Part shown: positions 6,893-15,524 of the stretch, in pieces
Layout: each line of letters starts with the position of its first letter
Position numbering within the stretch: the first letter of the stretch is position 1
Assembly: GCA_041277045.1 (NCBI GenBank)
Contig: JBGFSY010000004.1
Coordinates: 1-64,000 of the forward strand
DNA: 64,000 nucleotides
Reading direction: 5' to 3'
Source of the DNA: Reddybacter sp041277045
GTDB taxonomy: Bacteria > Pseudomonadota > Gammaproteobacteria > Pseudomonadales > Porticoccaceae
Notes under the pieces: model-generated
Databases searched by the model: none
Seen by the model: the letters and a program-made list of their open reading frames with translations, nothing else
Told to the model about the DNA's origin: nothing
Translations under genes and position numbers: made by a program

Positions 6893-9613
6893 TTAAGCCT
6901 TTTCAATACGCATCGCCAGCTTTTTAAAGTCGACTTGCCCAGAGACGATATCCCACACCCGGCTCGATGTTTTATTGACCAGCCATTTGTTCTTTTTCGG
7001 ATCGGCGCTATCGGCGACGGACAAGTTCCAGGGGCTAAACATATAGCCGCGGGGCACGCTGTTACGCGCCGGGCGCACCAGGCTTTTGGTGCCCACTTGA
7101 GCTTTGGCCTGAAATTCACCGCGGCGAGTGATGAGGTTAATCTTGTCGCCGTCTTCAATGCCCAGATCCTTGGCGTCCTCGGGGTGCATTTCGACATACA
7201 TCTCCGGCACAAGCCGCTGCGTGGTGGGGCTACGCATGGATTTTGCGGTGTGGAAGTGCTCGTAAACCACGCCCAGGCCAAGCCAGTAGGGGTATTTGTC
7301 TTTCGGTACCTCGGCCCATTTTTTACCGCGAAATTCATCATCGGGTAAGTCGGGTGTTAGACCTTTGTCCCGCGCCTCGCGAAGCAGGTTCATGTGGTCG
7401 ATGGTGTAGTGGCCATCTTTGGTGCCAAACTCCATCAGCTTTTCAGTGATGGCTTTGCGGTCGGTGTAATCCTGGTGGCAGGTTTTCAGATTGACCTTGC
7501 CGTCTTTGGTGCGGAAGTAACCGTAGGGGCGGTTTTTCCAGTCGCCCTCCTGCATCATAAAGCGGCGCTTGGTACCACCGGCCTTGGCGATGGCGTAGGT
7601 GGGTGCGGGCCACTGAATGCCGCGCAATTTTTTCAACTGTTCGTAGGGTGATGTGCCCTCGACGTTTTCAACATCGATAATGCCGCTTAGATCGGTGTCG
7701 GTGCCTTCAGAGGCGCGAATCACATCGCGGAGGATTTCCTCGGCATCATAAAAGCCGTTTTCGAGCCGCTTATAGGGCATTATCTTGTCCATATCGAGGC
7801 CGAGCAATTTGCCGATGCCCTTTGCCTTGTCGACCACCATGTCGAGGTCGGGGCGACAGCCTGGGGGCGGCATTACTGCCTGTTCAACGATATTTAAGCG
7901 CCGCTCGGAACTGATATAAACACCCTGCACCTCTCCCCAGGTTGCCGCGGGGAAAATAACATCGGCATAGAGGTTATTTGGCGCGTGGCGATAGATTTCT
8001 TGCACCACATTAAAGGTTTTATTGAGGGCGGGGCGGACAAGGTTGTTCTGGTCCGGCAAGTCGACATGGGTCGCATAGACTAGAAACATGGCTTTAACTT
8101 CACCTTTTAAGGCCCGCTCCATCATGCCCACGGCCATGCCGGGGTTCTGCGCCTTCATGGCTGTATCCAGATTGCGCTGGGGCACTCGCCACTGCTTGGC
8201 CATGTGGGCGCGGTGTTCATCATTTTTCAGCGGCTCATTAAAGGGCAGGCGGCCGGTCAGGCCTCCGGTGAAACGCTCACCCATGGCATTGGGCTGGCCG
8301 GTCATGGAAAACGGCCCGCAACCGGGTTTGGCCAGATTACCGGTGAGGGTCAATAAGTTAATAACAGAAATAACATTGTGCTGGCCGTGGATGGACTGGT
8401 TGTAGCCAATGCCCCACATAATGATTACGCCACCGAAGCCCGCATTCATTGAGCCGGGAATGCTTTGCCCGCCTTTGGCGCGGGCCAGACGTTTGCGGGT
8501 GGCATCGGCGAACATACCGGCGACACGGCGAATTAATTCTGGTGGCACATCGTGCCCCGGCCCACCCATGCGATCCTGCACCTGTTCGGGGCTGTATTCC
8601 TTGGTTACAGTTTCAATATACTCTTCCCAGCCGGTGACGTGCTCGCGCAGAAAAGCCCAGTCGATGACATCGGGGTGATCTTTTAATAGCACGTGGGCGA
8701 GGGAGTTAAGGAAGCTGATATCGCCGTTTAAAATGGGCACATGCACGGAGTTATCGGGGTTAATGTCTTCATAACCCTTGGCGGTGCCGGTGTAGCGTGG
8801 GTCGACCACCACTGTGGGAATGTCTGTTTTCTTTTTGTGATCGGCTGCACGCCAGAAAATAATCGGGTGGGCCTCGCGGGCGTTGTGACCAAAGTGGATG
8901 ATCATATCGCACAGCTCAATATCTTCATAAGCCAGCGGTGGCGTATCGGAACCGAGTATTTTCGAATAGCCGGTCACTGCAGAGGTCATGCACATGCGCG
9001 CATTCGCCTCAATGGTGTTGGAGCCGAGCACGCCCTTCATAAACAGGTTTTCCATATACTGACCTTCCATGGTCAGCTGGCCCGAGCCGTAGAGGCCGAT
9101 GGAGTTGCCGGAGTACTTTTTGGCGAAGTGGGCGATTTTGTGGTCGACCAACTCACTGGCTTCGTCATAGGGCACGCGCACAAAGTGCTCCTCATCAAAG
9201 GAGCCCTTGGTTTTACTGACGTATTCAAGATCACCGTGGCCGGGTTTTTGCCATTCGGCCCAGACATCCTTGCGCACGTAAGAATCTCCCTCCATGCGGT
9301 CGACATAAATCGGCTCGGCGGCGGTCAGGCCTTTAATGCACTGCAGGCCGTAATTAGTGGGGTGCTCCTTGTCGGGGCGCATGGAGACAATCTTGCCGTT
9401 TTCCGCTTGAATCACCGTGCCACAGCCCACACCGCAGTAGGGGCACTGGGCCAGCGCGGTGGTTCTGCTCACGGTATTGGTGTCATGGGTGCCGGTGGTG
9501 GCCGCTTCCAGCTCGGGGTTGGCGCCAATCATTAAACTGGCACCCGTCGCGGTGCTGGCAATAAAGGCACTGCTCTTGAGGAAGTCGCGTCGATCCATCT
9601 TAATTCGTTTCAT
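6893..9613 (-). CDS. NapA-like Tat-exported molybdopterin oxidoreductase
   Basis: A 906-residue catalytic subunit of the DMSO-reductase superfamily. It begins with a Tat signal (DRRDFLKSSAFIASTATGAS). One 4Fe-4S cluster is seen as CPYCGVGCG plus Cys in GLQCIKG (Cys 57, 60, 64, 92), and the probable molybdenum ligand is Cys208 in NARMCMTSAV, equivalent to NapA Cys in NARHCM. The C-terminal dinucleotide-binding domain (MHPEDAKDLGIEDGD...) is complete. The CPYC form and a long insertion around residues 105-145 differ from classical NapA, so nitrate is the leading but not the only substrate candidate. The gene starts 1 base after the cytochrome stop and is followed by NapG- and NapH-like genes. 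No napD chaperone or napB is nearby. Confidence 0.8.
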   Translation of the reverse strand: MKRIKMDRRDFLKSSAFIASTATGASLMIGANPELEAATTGTHDTNTVSRTTALAQCPYCGVGCGTVIQAENGKIVSMRPDKEHPTNYGLQCIKGLTAAEPIYVDRMEGDSYVRKDVWAEWQKPGHGDLEYVSKTKGSFDEEHFVRVPYDEASELVDHKIAHFAKKYSGNSIGLYGSGQLTMEGQYMENLFMKGVLGSNTIEANARMCMTSAVTGYSKILGSDTPPLAYEDIELCDMIIHFGHNAREAHPIIFWRAADHKKKTDIPTVVVDPRYTGTAKGYEDINPDNSVHVPILNGDISFLNSLAHVLLKDHPDVIDWAFLREHVTGWEEYIETVTKEYSPEQVQDRMGGPGHDVPPELIRRVAGMFADATRKRLARAKGGQSIPGSMNAGFGGVIIMWGIGYNQSIHGQHNVISVINLLTLTGNLAKPGCGPFSMTGQPNAMGERFTGGLTGRLPFNEPLKNDEHRAHMAKQWRVPQRNLDTAMKAQNPGMAVGMMERALKGEVKAMFLVYATHVDLPDQNNLVRPALNKTFNVVQEIYRHAPNNLYADVIFPAATWGEVQGVYISSERRLNIVEQAVMPPPGCRPDLDMVVDKAKGIGKLLGLDMDKIMPYKRLENGFYDAEEILRDVIRASEGTDTDLSGIIDVENVEGTSPYEQLKKLRGIQWPAPTYAIAKAGGTKRRFMMQEGDWKNRPYGYFRTKDGKVNLKTCHQDYTDRKAITEKLMEFGTKDGHYTIDHMNLLREARDKGLTPDLPDDEFRGKKWAEVPKDKYPYWLGLGVVYEHFHTAKSMRSPTTQRLVPEMYVEMHPEDAKDLGIEDGDKINLITRRGEFQAKAQVGTKSLVRPARNSVPRGYMFSPWNLSVADSADPKKNKWLVNKTSSRVWDIVSGQVDFKKLAMRIEKA

Positions 9614-9614
9614 C

Positions 9615-10283
9615 CTAAGAACCCTCGTTGTCAGCTAGTAAATGTAAATAAACAATAATGTCGTCGATCTCCTGATCACTTAAATTGGCCATGCCGTCGG
9701 GGCCGGAAAAACCCAGCATCCTGGTATTGGAGCGCCCCGTTTTAATCGTCTCGCGTAGAAAACCGTCCGAAGCCGGCGTGATTGTGCCTGCTCTGCCAAT
9801 GGCGGTACCGGTGCCGCCGGCCAAATAGCCATCACCCTTGCGACCGTGGCAGGTCGAGCAAATAAGATCAAAAGACTCCTTACCTCTGCCTACGTCGCCT
9901 TTGGATGGCGCTTCGCCGTCAACGGCCACGGAACGATCGGGTAATATGGCGAAGGAGCGTAGATAGGCTAATACCTCTTTACCCTTTTTTTCTCCAAGAT
10001 AGGCAAAGGACGGCATGCCCGTACCGGGGCGACCGCCGAGCATGGTTGCCATAATAAAGCGGTCGGACGCAACACTGAGAAATTCGGGGTTGGACAGGGA
10101 CGGGGCAAAACCGGGTTTGCCAATGGCATCGGCCTGATGGCACACAGCGCAGCTTTGCGCGTAAATTCTTGCGCCTTCCTCAATGGACGCCTTATCGGCT
10201 GCGTGGGCCTGACTGGTGATGAATAGTGGGGCCATAGCAAAGGCCACGACGACAGAAAAAAACGATCGTTGTATGTTTCTCAT
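9615..10283 (-). CDS. Di-haem cytochrome c, first gene of Nap-like operon
   Basis: The 222-residue form from ATG 10283 is chosen because it opens directly with a Sec signal (MRNIQRSFFSVVVAFAMAPL, ending AHA). An upstream GTG would add a non-signal stretch. Two class I cytochrome c domains are visible, with SCAVCH (Cys45, Cys48, His49) and CSTCH (Cys142, Cys145, His146). Probable axial Met ligands lie in GTGMPSF and TRMLGF. Periplasmic di-haem cytochromes of this type shuttle electrons. Here it precedes the oxidoreductase by a single base and may replace NapB/NapC as electron donor or acceptor, which is inference. NapB itself has a different fold and motif spacing. Confidence 0.8.
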   Translation of the reverse strand: MRNIQRSFFSVVVAFAMAPLFITSQAHAADKASIEEGARIYAQSCAVCHQADAIGKPGFAPSLSNPEFLSVASDRFIMATMLGGRPGTGMPSFAYLGEKKGKEVLAYLRSFAILPDRSVAVDGEAPSKGDVGRGKESFDLICSTCHGRKGDGYLAGGTGTAIGRAGTITPASDGFLRETIKTGRSNTRMLGFSGPDGMANLSDQEIDDIIVYLHLLADNEGS

Positions 10284-10651
10284 GCTGGTTTTTTTGCCTG
10301 TGAATAGAATTATTTCCACCCCAAGTGTGGATGCACTTATAAGGGCGACTTAAATGGCTATATCAATCTAACTTTAGCCACAAGCATTATTGTTCTTTTA
10401 GGGTTGCCGGAACATGATACTCATCATCAAAAGGCCGGAATAAGGCCGATTAATGTCGCATTTTTAATTGATGGTGGACGTGGGGCTGTCGTCGCTAATG
10501 TTGTGTTCGTGCAAGGTTGAAAACCACTATAAATATAGGGTTTTAGTGGGTGTTCAAAATACTCTGTTAGTTAACTTAGCGATACCCGGTCTGGGGCTAT
10601 TAGCTATAGCTGAAGTGCTGGTTAATAATCGCCTTGTTAATTAACAGGTGC
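10284..10651. promoter_or_regulatory. Upstream region of the Nap-like operon
   Basis: This gap of about 370 bases has no gene. It is AT-rich and must hold the promoter of the minus-strand operon. An FNR-like palindrome lies at 10414-10427. I see no further clear structure. Confidence 0.5.
10414..10427 (-). promoter_or_regulatory. Candidate FNR/Anr binding site
   Basis: ATGATACTCATCAT is a perfect palindrome with the FNR core TGAT-N4-ATCA. It differs from the TTGAT-N4-ATCAA consensus only in the outermost base of each half. It lies about 130 bases before the first gene of a presumed anaerobic respiratory operon, a plausible place for oxygen-dependent control. Confidence 0.45.
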
Positions 10652-11563
10652 TTAAAACTTCGGCAAAATTTCGTTAATTAATAATCGTGTTTGTTCGAGT
10701 AAATCGGCGTCATCATTACCCATGGGGCGCAGGATAAATTTTGAAATACCTTCCCTGGCATACTCTTCAATGCGCTGGTGAATTTGTTCAGCGCCGATGG
10801 CGACGGTATGACTGAGGTCTTTACCCGGTGCTAACTTGCTAAAGCGAGCTAGCTCCCGCTGGGCAATGTTGTCACTGGCTTTGCCAAAGCGGAAGAAAAA
10901 TCCGGTGCCGTAGTGGTCGTCGTCAATAGTGCGGCCACTCACCTTTAGGGCTTCGATAATCGCCTTTTTCGCCAACCCTGCCTGTTGCGGTGATTCCAGT
11001 CCGGCTTGCCAGCCGGTGCCGATGCGCGCCGTGCGTTTAATGGCCGCCTCGCTGCTGCCGCCTATCCAAAGGGGTAGTTCTGCCTGTGCTGGCAAGGGGG
11101 AGATAACGGCGTCTTTATAGTGGTAGTAGTCGCCGCTCAGTGTCACCGGGCCACCGCGCCAGAGCTGGGTGATGATGTCGAGGGCTTCATCGGTGCGTTT
11201 GCCCCGACCTTTTGTGTCCCGGCCAGTGGCTTGCCACTCGGGTGCGCGGGCACTGCCGATACCGAAGGCGGGCAGCATGCGACCCTGGCTGAGAAAGTCG
11301 ATGGTGGCGCACTGTTTGGCCAGTACCAGCGGATCACGCAGGGCGGCGGAGGCGACGTTCATACCGAATTTAAGGCGCTGGGTGGCACCGGCAATGGCCG
11401 CGAGGGCGCTGATACATTCGAGGAAGGGCTCATCGGAAATCAGCCGGTCGGTCTGCCAGATGGAGTCGACCCCGCCGTCTTCGCAGAGCTCGATCCAGCG
11501 CCAGAAATTATCGACCTGCTGAAAGGGAAAGCGGGCGAGGCCGAGGCCAATGCCAATTGCCAT
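10652..11563 (-). CDS. LLM class (luciferase-like) flavin oxidoreductase
   Basis: A 303-residue protein of the bacterial luciferase/F420-dependent superfamily. Visible features are GLGLARFPFQ at the N-terminus, the SIWQTDRL strand, LKFGMNVASAALRDPLVLAKQ, the GRMLPAFGIGSARAPEWQ flavin-binding turn, a TDEALDIITQLWRGGPVTLSG segment and the late LPLWIGGSSEAAIKRTARIG. Such enzymes use FMN or F420 to hydroxylate or reduce small organic substrates. No cofactor-F420 genes are in the window, so flavin is equally likely. Two relatives lie within 5 kb (11849-12865 and 14127-15167) but are divergent in sequence, so these are not recent duplicates. Confidence 0.8.
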   Translation of the reverse strand: MAIGIGLGLARFPFQQVDNFWRWIELCEDGGVDSIWQTDRLISDEPFLECISALAAIAGATQRLKFGMNVASAALRDPLVLAKQCATIDFLSQGRMLPAFGIGSARAPEWQATGRDTKGRGKRTDEALDIITQLWRGGPVTLSGDYYHYKDAVISPLPAQAELPLWIGGSSEAAIKRTARIGTGWQAGLESPQQAGLAKKAIIEALKVSGRTIDDDHYGTGFFFRFGKASDNIAQRELARFSKLAPGKDLSHTVAIGAEQIHQRIEEYAREGISKFILRPMGNDDADLLEQTRLLINEILPKF

Positions 11564-11848
11564 TATTTATCTCCGGTCTTATTGATTAGCAAGAGGAAAT
11601 GGAAACCCTCTACTCACGACATGCTGTAAATACATTCTTGTAAGCTCGGCTTTGGCATCCTGCGTCGCTCTACCTCCTAGTCGTCGGTGTCGGCATCTAT
11701 CGGTAATTGCTCCATGCATTACTCTACCTCCTGCATCGCCTCAAAGCGCCTACTCCTGGCCATGCAGTCGTGCCTCTAACGGTCGAGAGCAGAAGGTCTC
11801 CATTCCTCTCAATTCAGTATGTGATGCTGGGTGCTTGCTCTAGAGAAT
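11564..11848. repeat. Non-coding spacer with dispersed-repeat-like segment
   Basis: 285 bases between two minus-strand oxidoreductase genes. The part around 11616-11661 (GACATGCTGTAAATACATTC, then GTAAGCTCGGCTTTGGCATC) has the look of an intergenic repeat I have seen in several gammaproteobacterial genomes. After it, CTCTACCTCCT recurs twice. No gene or clear terminator is visible. Confidence 0.3.
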
Positions 11849-12865
11849 TTATACCGGTTTAAAGTTCGCGGCAGTAAAGGCTTCTAAAGTGCGTTGGACA
11901 TCCGCTTCACTAGCACCGGCCAATGGCGCAATAATCTGCGTGTGAATGCCCGTATCCATATCGGCCTGCAAGCGTGCGCGACATTCTTCGGCGCTGCCGA
12001 TAACGGCGATTTCATCAATCAGGGCATCACTCATGGCATCGGCAGTTTTCTGCCTGTCCTTGGCAGCCCAGCCGGCATTAATACCATCGGCAGCAGTGTC
12101 AAAGCCGGCCCAGGCGAGGAAGCGGTTATACACGGGCGTTGCGTAGTAGGGGGCGAAGGCGGCGCGAAATGAATCGCGGGCAGCGGCTTTGTCGTCGGTG
12201 ACCAGCACCATGGCACGATTGACGATTTCTACAGACTGCCAGTCTTTACCGGCTTTTTCGGCACCGACTTTAACGTGCTCGATCATTTTAGTGAGGGCGC
12301 GCTGGGGCCAGAGATTAAAAATCACACCGTCGCCAATCTCGGCTGCCATTTCAATCATCTTCGGGCGCAGGGCGGCGAGGTAGATGGGTGGTGGCTGGTC
12401 GATGGGGTCTTGTCGATAACCCTTGCTGTAAAGGCCGTCGAGATCAAAGTTGGATTTTTCACCAGCTAGCATAGAGCGCACCATAATCGCGGTGTTCTTA
12501 ACGCGGGTGACGGGTTTTTCCAGGGGGATGCCGTGCCAGTTGTTCATCATCGTTTGGCTCGATGCACCCAGGCCCATGATAAAACGCCCGGGCAATACTT
12601 GGCCCAGCGCATTGGCAGTGGCAGCCAGTACCACAGGGGTGCGGGTGAAAACGGGGGTGACCGCCACACCGATGCGAATGGTTTGTGTGTGGGCGGCCAG
12701 TGCGGCGGCGGTGGTCAGTGAGTCGGGGGCGCCACCGTCAGCAAACCAAGCATCGCTATAGCCCGCGCCTTCGGCCCATTTAACACGGGCGATGGTTTCG
12801 CTGATGAGGGGACTGACGGGCAGGGTGACGGCAACGCGTCTGGGCAATATGCATGATGGTGACAT
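11849..12865 (-). CDS. LLM class F420/FMN-dependent oxidoreductase
   Basis: A 338-residue luciferase-fold protein from the ATG at 12865, which has GGAAAG at the right distance. A longer frame starting at 12925 adds 20 poorly conserved residues. Signatures include GYSDAWFADGG, the strand IRIGVAVTPVFTRTPVVLAA, GQVLPGRFIMGLGASSQTM, the WHGIPLEKP loop shared with F420-dependent 5,10-methylene-H4MPT reductase-like enzymes, and PPPIYLAALRPKMIEMAAEI. The substrate is unknown. It is transcribed divergently from the phosphotransferase gene at 12959, with 93 bases between the two starts. Confidence 0.8.
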   Translation of the reverse strand: MSPSCILPRRVAVTLPVSPLISETIARVKWAEGAGYSDAWFADGGAPDSLTTAAALAAHTQTIRIGVAVTPVFTRTPVVLAATANALGQVLPGRFIMGLGASSQTMMNNWHGIPLEKPVTRVKNTAIMVRSMLAGEKSNFDLDGLYSKGYRQDPIDQPPPIYLAALRPKMIEMAAEIGDGVIFNLWPQRALTKMIEHVKVGAEKAGKDWQSVEIVNRAMVLVTDDKAAARDSFRAAFAPYYATPVYNRFLAWAGFDTAADGINAGWAAKDRQKTADAMSDALIDEIAVIGSAEECRARLQADMDTGIHTQIIAPLAGASEADVQRTLEAFTAANFKPV

Positions 12866-12958
12866 AGACTTTCCATTTGAGAGGTAATAAGCGGCAGTTT
12901 CCCATTTTGCGGCAAGTCTGTTCAAGCTGTATGCTGGGGGCCAAATAATTATAGGGGG

Positions 12959-14017
12959 ATGAGCATGAGCTCTACCACAGAATTAACGGCAGTACGCGCG
13001 GGTCACGAGTTTGATGAAGCGGCACTGCTAGCATTTCTTGAGCAAAACATTGAGGGCTTTAAAGGCCCATTAAAAATCCAGCAGTTTGATGGCGGTCAGA
13101 GTAACCCCACCTTCAAGTTATTTTGTGGTTCAGGCGTTTACGTAATGCGCAAGCAGCCGCCGGGAGAGTTGTTGCCCTCGGCCCACCAGGTCGATCGCGA
13201 ATACCGCATTATGAAGGCACTGTGGACAACCGATGTGCCAGTGCCGCAAATGCTTTGTCTGTGCGACGACGCCAGTGTTATTGGCACCAAATTCTATGTC
13301 ATGGCGATGGTCGAGGGGCGAATTTACTCCGAGATTTTACTGCCCGATGTTAGCCCCGCCGACCGCCGTGAAATGTACCTCGATATGATGCGTGTCCTCT
13401 CGGCAGTCCATGCCGTCGATTACAAAGCCGTTGGTCTTGAAACGTTCGGCCGTCCCGGCAATTATTATGAGCGCCAATACTCGCGCTGGAGCAAACAATA
13501 TAACAACGCAAAATTGGAACGCATTCAGAGTATGGAAAACCTACTCGAGTGGGTACCTGCAAATATGCCCGACTCTGGTGAAACGACCATTGCCCACGGC
13601 GACTTTCGCCTGGCGAATATGGTGTTTCACCCCACTGAGCCGCGTGTTGTCGCAGTGCTCGATTGGGAGCTGTCGACCCTGGGTCACCCCCTGGCCGACC
13701 TCGGTTACAGCTGCATGGAGTTTTATGCAGACTTTTATGGCGAGGTGCGTCTACGTGGACCGGAGCGTGAAAGCTTGGGTATTCCCAACCAGGATGAAAT
13801 GATCGCTGAATATTGCAAGAGCTCGGGGCGCGATAAAATCGACAACTGGACCTTTTATGTGGCCTATAACTTATTTCGCTCGGCTGCGATTGTGCAGGGT
13901 GTGTACAAGCGCGGGCTGGATGGCAACGCCAGTTCGGAGTCGGCCCTGACCTACCGCGATGAGTGCCGCAATCGCGCGGATAGAGCCTGGGAAATGGTTG
14001 AAGAAATGAAGGCCTAA
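12959..14017 (+). CDS. Phosphotransferase family protein (APH fold, ACAD10/11-like)
   Basis: A 352-residue protein kinase-like fold protein of the aminoglycoside phosphotransferase superfamily. The subgroup is the one fused to or paired with acyl-CoA dehydrogenases (ACAD10/ACAD11). Seen are an ATP-loop region FDGGQSNPTFKL, the conserved RKQPPGELLPSAHQ segment, LSAVHAVDY, the catalytic loop IAHGDFRLANMVFH (Asp and Asn) and the metal-binding LDWELSTLGHPLADLGY. In the better known relatives it phosphorylates 4-hydroxyacyl-CoA on the way to beta-oxidation, so lipid or hydroxy-acid breakdown is likely here. A second ATG at 12965 has better spacing from the AGGGGG ribosome-binding site and may be the true start. 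Confidence 0.85.
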   Translation: MSMSSTTELTAVRAGHEFDEAALLAFLEQNIEGFKGPLKIQQFDGGQSNPTFKLFCGSGVYVMRKQPPGELLPSAHQVDREYRIMKALWTTDVPVPQMLCLCDDASVIGTKFYVMAMVEGRIYSEILLPDVSPADRREMYLDMMRVLSAVHAVDYKAVGLETFGRPGNYYERQYSRWSKQYNNAKLERIQSMENLLEWVPANMPDSGETTIAHGDFRLANMVFHPTEPRVVAVLDWELSTLGHPLADLGYSCMEFYADFYGEVRLRGPERESLGIPNQDEMIAEYCKSSGRDKIDNWTFYVAYNLFRSAAIVQGVYKRGLDGNASSESALTYRDECRNRADRAWEMVEEMKA

Positions 14018-14057
14018 AATGCCTTAGGCTGAAATTTAAGGCTTGGATTTAAATAAT

Positions 14058-14084
14058 AAAAAGGGGCTAAGAAGCCCCTTTTTA
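14058..14084. terminator. Bidirectional intrinsic terminator
   Basis: AAAAAGGGGCT and AGCCCCTTTTT form a hairpin with a 4-base loop and T-runs on both strands. It sits between two convergent genes, the phosphotransferase (plus) and the LLM gene (minus), and can serve both. Confidence 0.85.
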
Positions 14085-14126
14085 TTTGTGCTGGTTTTAT
14101 TCAGTACGGTCTTATAAAAACTGAGT

Positions 14127-15167
14127 TTATAAAATAATATCAGCCATCAACTCTAGGCCCTCTCGAGTGGTTTCACCACCGAGTAGCATGGTAGAAACAT
14201 GGCCTTTTTTACCGGCCTCAATCCAGCGCTGAGAGCGCTCGCGAATACGCTCTGCCGGGCCGACCAGGTGCGCAGCATCGACCAGTTCATTGGGCACTGC
14301 GGCGGCGGCCTCTGCCTTTTTGCCATCCAGATAAAGATCCTGGATTTTAACGGCAGCATCTTCAAAGCCGAGGCGCTTGGCGTAGTCGTTATAAAAGTTT
14401 TTCGCCCTAGCGCCCATGCCGCCGATATACAGGGCCATATTGTCTTTCAGTGGTTTCATGCACTCCTCAACATCGTCGCCGATAATGACCCGCACGAAGG
14501 GGGCAATATCGAAGTCGCTAAGGCTTTTATTACCCACATCGGCAAAACCTTTTTCGATGGGTTCGGCAAACACGTGGTATTGCTCGGGATCCATCCACAC
14601 CGGAAAGAAGCCATCGGCATGGCTGGCTGCAGCACGCACCCCGGCTGGTGTAATGGTTGCCGCGAAAATGGGGATTTCAGATTTGCAGTGCAAAATGCTC
14701 TTTAAAGGTTTGCCAAGGCCGGTGGCACCCTCGCCTTTATAGGGCAGTTGATACTGCTTGCCTTCGAAGGTGACAGGTCCTTCGCGCTCGAAGATCTGCT
14801 TCATAATGGCGATATATTCTTTCAGGCGTGTCACGGGCTTGCCGTAGGGCACACCGTGCCAGCCCTCAACGACCTGTGGGCCAGAGGCACCGAGGCCGAC
14901 AATAAAGCGGTTGCCCGATAATTGGCTGAGAGACATTGCGGTCATCGCCGCCATCGCTGGGCTGCGCGCAGGCATTTGCATAATGGCCGTGCCGACCTTG
15001 ATCTTGCTGGTGTTGGCCAGTATCCATGTGGCTGTTGTCACCGCATCGGAACCATAGGCCTCGGCTGTCCACACCGAATCGTAGCCGAGTTTTTCGGCGA
15101 AGCCGATGGTGTCGAGGGGTATTTTTACTGAGTTGCCGGAATAGCCGGTCATTAAGCCGAGTTTCAT
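14127..15167 (-). CDS. LLM class F420-dependent oxidoreductase (Rv3520c-like)
   Basis: A 346-residue luciferase-fold protein that starts MKLGLMTGYSG, as do the F420-dependent enzymes of the Rv3520c/TIGR03559 type. Also visible are KLGYDSVWTAEAYGSDAV, IKVGTAIMQMPARSPAMAAM, SGNRFIVGLGASGPQVVEGW and HGVPYGKPVTRLKEY, then IPIFAATITPAGVRAAA and a C-terminal LLGGETTREGLELMADIIL. Length and motif order match the family. The cofactor could be F420 or FMN. Together with its two neighbours it makes a small cluster for oxidation or reduction of unknown organic compounds, perhaps with the hydroxyacyl kinase-like gene. Confidence 0.8.
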   Translation of the reverse strand: MKLGLMTGYSGNSVKIPLDTIGFAEKLGYDSVWTAEAYGSDAVTTATWILANTSKIKVGTAIMQMPARSPAMAAMTAMSLSQLSGNRFIVGLGASGPQVVEGWHGVPYGKPVTRLKEYIAIMKQIFEREGPVTFEGKQYQLPYKGEGATGLGKPLKSILHCKSEIPIFAATITPAGVRAAASHADGFFPVWMDPEQYHVFAEPIEKGFADVGNKSLSDFDIAPFVRVIIGDDVEECMKPLKDNMALYIGGMGARAKNFYNDYAKRLGFEDAAVKIQDLYLDGKKAEAAAAVPNELVDAAHLVGPAERIRERSQRWIEAGKKGHVSTMLLGGETTREGLELMADIIL

Positions 15168-15524
15168 GTTTTTATCCTAATGTGGTTGGTTTTACGCTGC
15201 GCTAAAGCTATGGAGGAATGAGAAGAGCTAACGATAGCAAACTGTAGCGGTTGGGGCGAGAAGTGAGGGTTGGACTCTGGCAGCTTAACAACAAGCGGCT
15301 ACCGTCTGTGGTGCATAATAACCACTTTATAATTAAGGTCTTTACTTTGAGGCGGGCTTGTTATATACCCTTATTTTCTGCATGGGTATATCTTGGTTTT
15401 AAGGTGCTGCTTTACCTGCGGATCGTCAGTAATAGGATGTGGCGGGTTGGGATAAGGCAGTTTATTTCCAGGATAAACAGAAGCAGGGAAGGCAAAATTA
15501 AAATAAAAAATAGAGGTTACTCTC
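15168..15524. promoter_or_regulatory. Intergenic region before the hemerythrin transducer
   Basis: 357 bases between divergent genes with no coding potential. It must contain two promoters. AGAGGTTACTCTC immediately before 15525 gives a ribosome-binding site. No other structure was recognised. Confidence 0.4.

Noticed and set aside
6874..7341. Long minus-strand frame upstream of the NapG-like start
   Set aside because: This part is another frame of the NapA-like gene; the ferredoxin protein begins only at about 6873-6888.
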